In this document: positions 14,307 through 15,044 of the stretch, in pieces
Layout of the letters: each line of letters starts with the position of its first letter
Numbering within the stretch: position 1 is the stretch's first letter
Assembly: GCA_946629155.1 (NCBI GenBank)
Contig: CAMOXM010000030.1
Coordinates: forward strand, 1 to 15,044
DNA: 15,044 bases
Direction of reading: 5' to 3'
DNA from: UBA9848 sp003454065
Lineage (GTDB): Bacteria > Spirochaetota > Spirochaetia > Sphaerochaetales > Sphaerochaetaceae
Position numbers and translations under genes: made by a program
The notes under the pieces: generated by a model
Database searches by the model: none
What the model was told of the DNA's origin: nothing
The model's input: only the letters and a program-made list of their open reading frames with translations

Positions 14307-15044
14307 TTATAGCTTTTCCATGTTCTTGATGCTTTTGCTTAGTTTTTTGGTGCTATTGATTCCTTTGTCTATCTTATCGATTATGTCTTGCCATCTTGTT
14401 TCCTCCTCTTTGAGTTCGTGATCGGTGTCGTTCATTTCTCCTTTTGCGGATTTGGACAATTCCATCAGCTGATCTACGGTGCGGCTCAACGACATGTATT
14501 GCTCGCTTAGTCCGGAAAGGCTTTCGAGGGCTGTCATGCTTTGCGAGTTTTCGTCTCTGGCTTTGCCTATGTTCGTCAGGGTTTCGGAAAGCTTTTTCGA
14601 TAGGCTTTTCAAATTCAAATCCAGTTCGTCCATCGCTTTTTTCGTGCTGTCGCTGTGGTCATTGAGCAAGAGGGTGATGGCGTCTTTGGCATCCTTGGCT
14701 ATCTGCTTTATCTGTTCCGAGGCCGAAAGGTCGTCGAAATCCCGCTTGCTCGCATATTCCTTGATTCCCTTCACGCTCGGGTCCGTCAGTATCTTTATGA
14801 TTTCAAGCGTGGCTTTTTTGCTTTTAATTTCCGCTTCTTCGCGTTTTTTGCTGCAATAGTCGATTATGCTCTCTATGTTTTTGCTTGTATCGTTAGCTAT
14901 CGATATCATCCCTGAAATGGAGTTGAGCATCATGTTGAAGTCGCCGGAGCTCAGTCCTTTCGAGATTGTTTCTATCTTGCTTATGTATTGCTTGGTCTGA
15001 CGGATGGTGGTGTTGTAGAAATCTATGGCTTTCACGAGGCTTTC
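14307..15044 (-). CDS. Coiled-coil T4SS-associated protein, TrbJ/VirB5-like (partial)
   Basis: At least 245 codons; the frame stays open to the right edge, so the true start and any signal peptide are outside. A GTG at 15033-15035 is a possible internal start without a good ribosome site. The protein is almost wholly helical and rich in Ser, Lys, Asp, Glu, Ile and Leu, with heptad-like spacing and no membrane segment in the visible part. The N-terminal AIDFYNTTIRQTKQYISKIETISKGL resembles the start of mature TrbJ proteins (YDP.N..QN......L.QI). It ends 13 bases before virB2, so it belongs to the T4SS operon. In TrbJ/VirB5 systems this protein is periplasmic and pilus-tip associated. Alternatives include a coiled-coil effector or entry-exclusion protein. 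Confidence 0.5.
   Translation of the reverse strand, partial: ESLVKAIDFYNTTIRQTKQYISKIETISKGLSSGDFNMMLNSISGMISIANDTSKNIESIIDYCSKKREEAEIKSKKATLEIIKILTDPSVKGIKEYASKRDFDDLSASEQIKQIAKDAKDAITLLLNDHSDSTKKAMDELDLNLKSLSKKLSETLTNIGKARDENSQSMTALESLSGLSEQYMSLSRTVDQLMELSKSAKGEMNDTDHELKEEETRWQDIIDKIDKGINSTKKLSKSIKNMEKL

Noticed and set aside
1..15044. CRISPR arrays, tRNA or rRNA genes
   Set aside because: No regularly spaced repeats, cloverleaf-like sequence or rRNA signature was seen on either strand.

Overview
The window looks like chromosomal DNA of a diderm bacterium with moderate GC. It is most plausibly a Treponema-like spirochaete from a host-associated community. That placement is an inference from three things: the style of the HtpG and NadD proteins, a strongly diverged molybdenum-hydroxylase cluster next to nadD, and small lipoprotein, esterase and PD-(D/E)XK nuclease-family remnants of the kind common in gut treponemes. 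No rRNA or tRNA is present to confirm it.

Left part (1-1421, minus strand). The 5' end of htpG (Hsp90) runs off the left edge. A 21-bp perfect palindrome lies just upstream of it. Further right is a decayed lipoprotein gene (796-1421) with two in-frame TAA stops and a frameshift. Its signal peptide is encoded partly by a 9-bp tandem repeat.

Centre (1422-5511, plus strand). A short divergent control region with promoter-like elements and palindromes precedes a tightly packed operon of four genes. These are a large subunit that weakly resembles the molybdopterin subunit of xanthine dehydrogenase-family enzymes, a small two-[2Fe-2S] subunit with all eight cysteine ligands, a FAD subunit, and nadD. 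The large subunit seems to lack the usual molybdenum-site motifs, so the three-subunit complex may do something other than hydroxylation. The first gene may be translated from a leaderless mRNA.

Decay zone (5512-7258, plus strand). This holds a frameshifted alpha/beta-hydrolase lipoprotein pseudogene that has also lost its nucleophile. It runs into the last ~50 codons of a PD-(D/E)XK/AAA-ATPase-family protein, followed by a hairpin-rich non-coding stretch and a short truncated gene.

Right part (7259-15044, minus strand). A contiguous type IV secretion (T4SS) operon reads, in transcription order: a coiled-coil TrbJ/VirB5-like protein (running off the right edge), VirB2 pilin, VirB3, VirB4 ATPase, VirB6 channel, VirB11 ATPase, VirB10. 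Several junctions overlap, which suggests translational coupling. VirB7, VirB8, VirB9, the coupling protein VirD4 and a relaxase are not in the window. Whether this is a conjugation system of an integrated element or an effector secretion machine cannot be decided here. The operon ends in the decay zone, which may mark the boundary of an inserted element.
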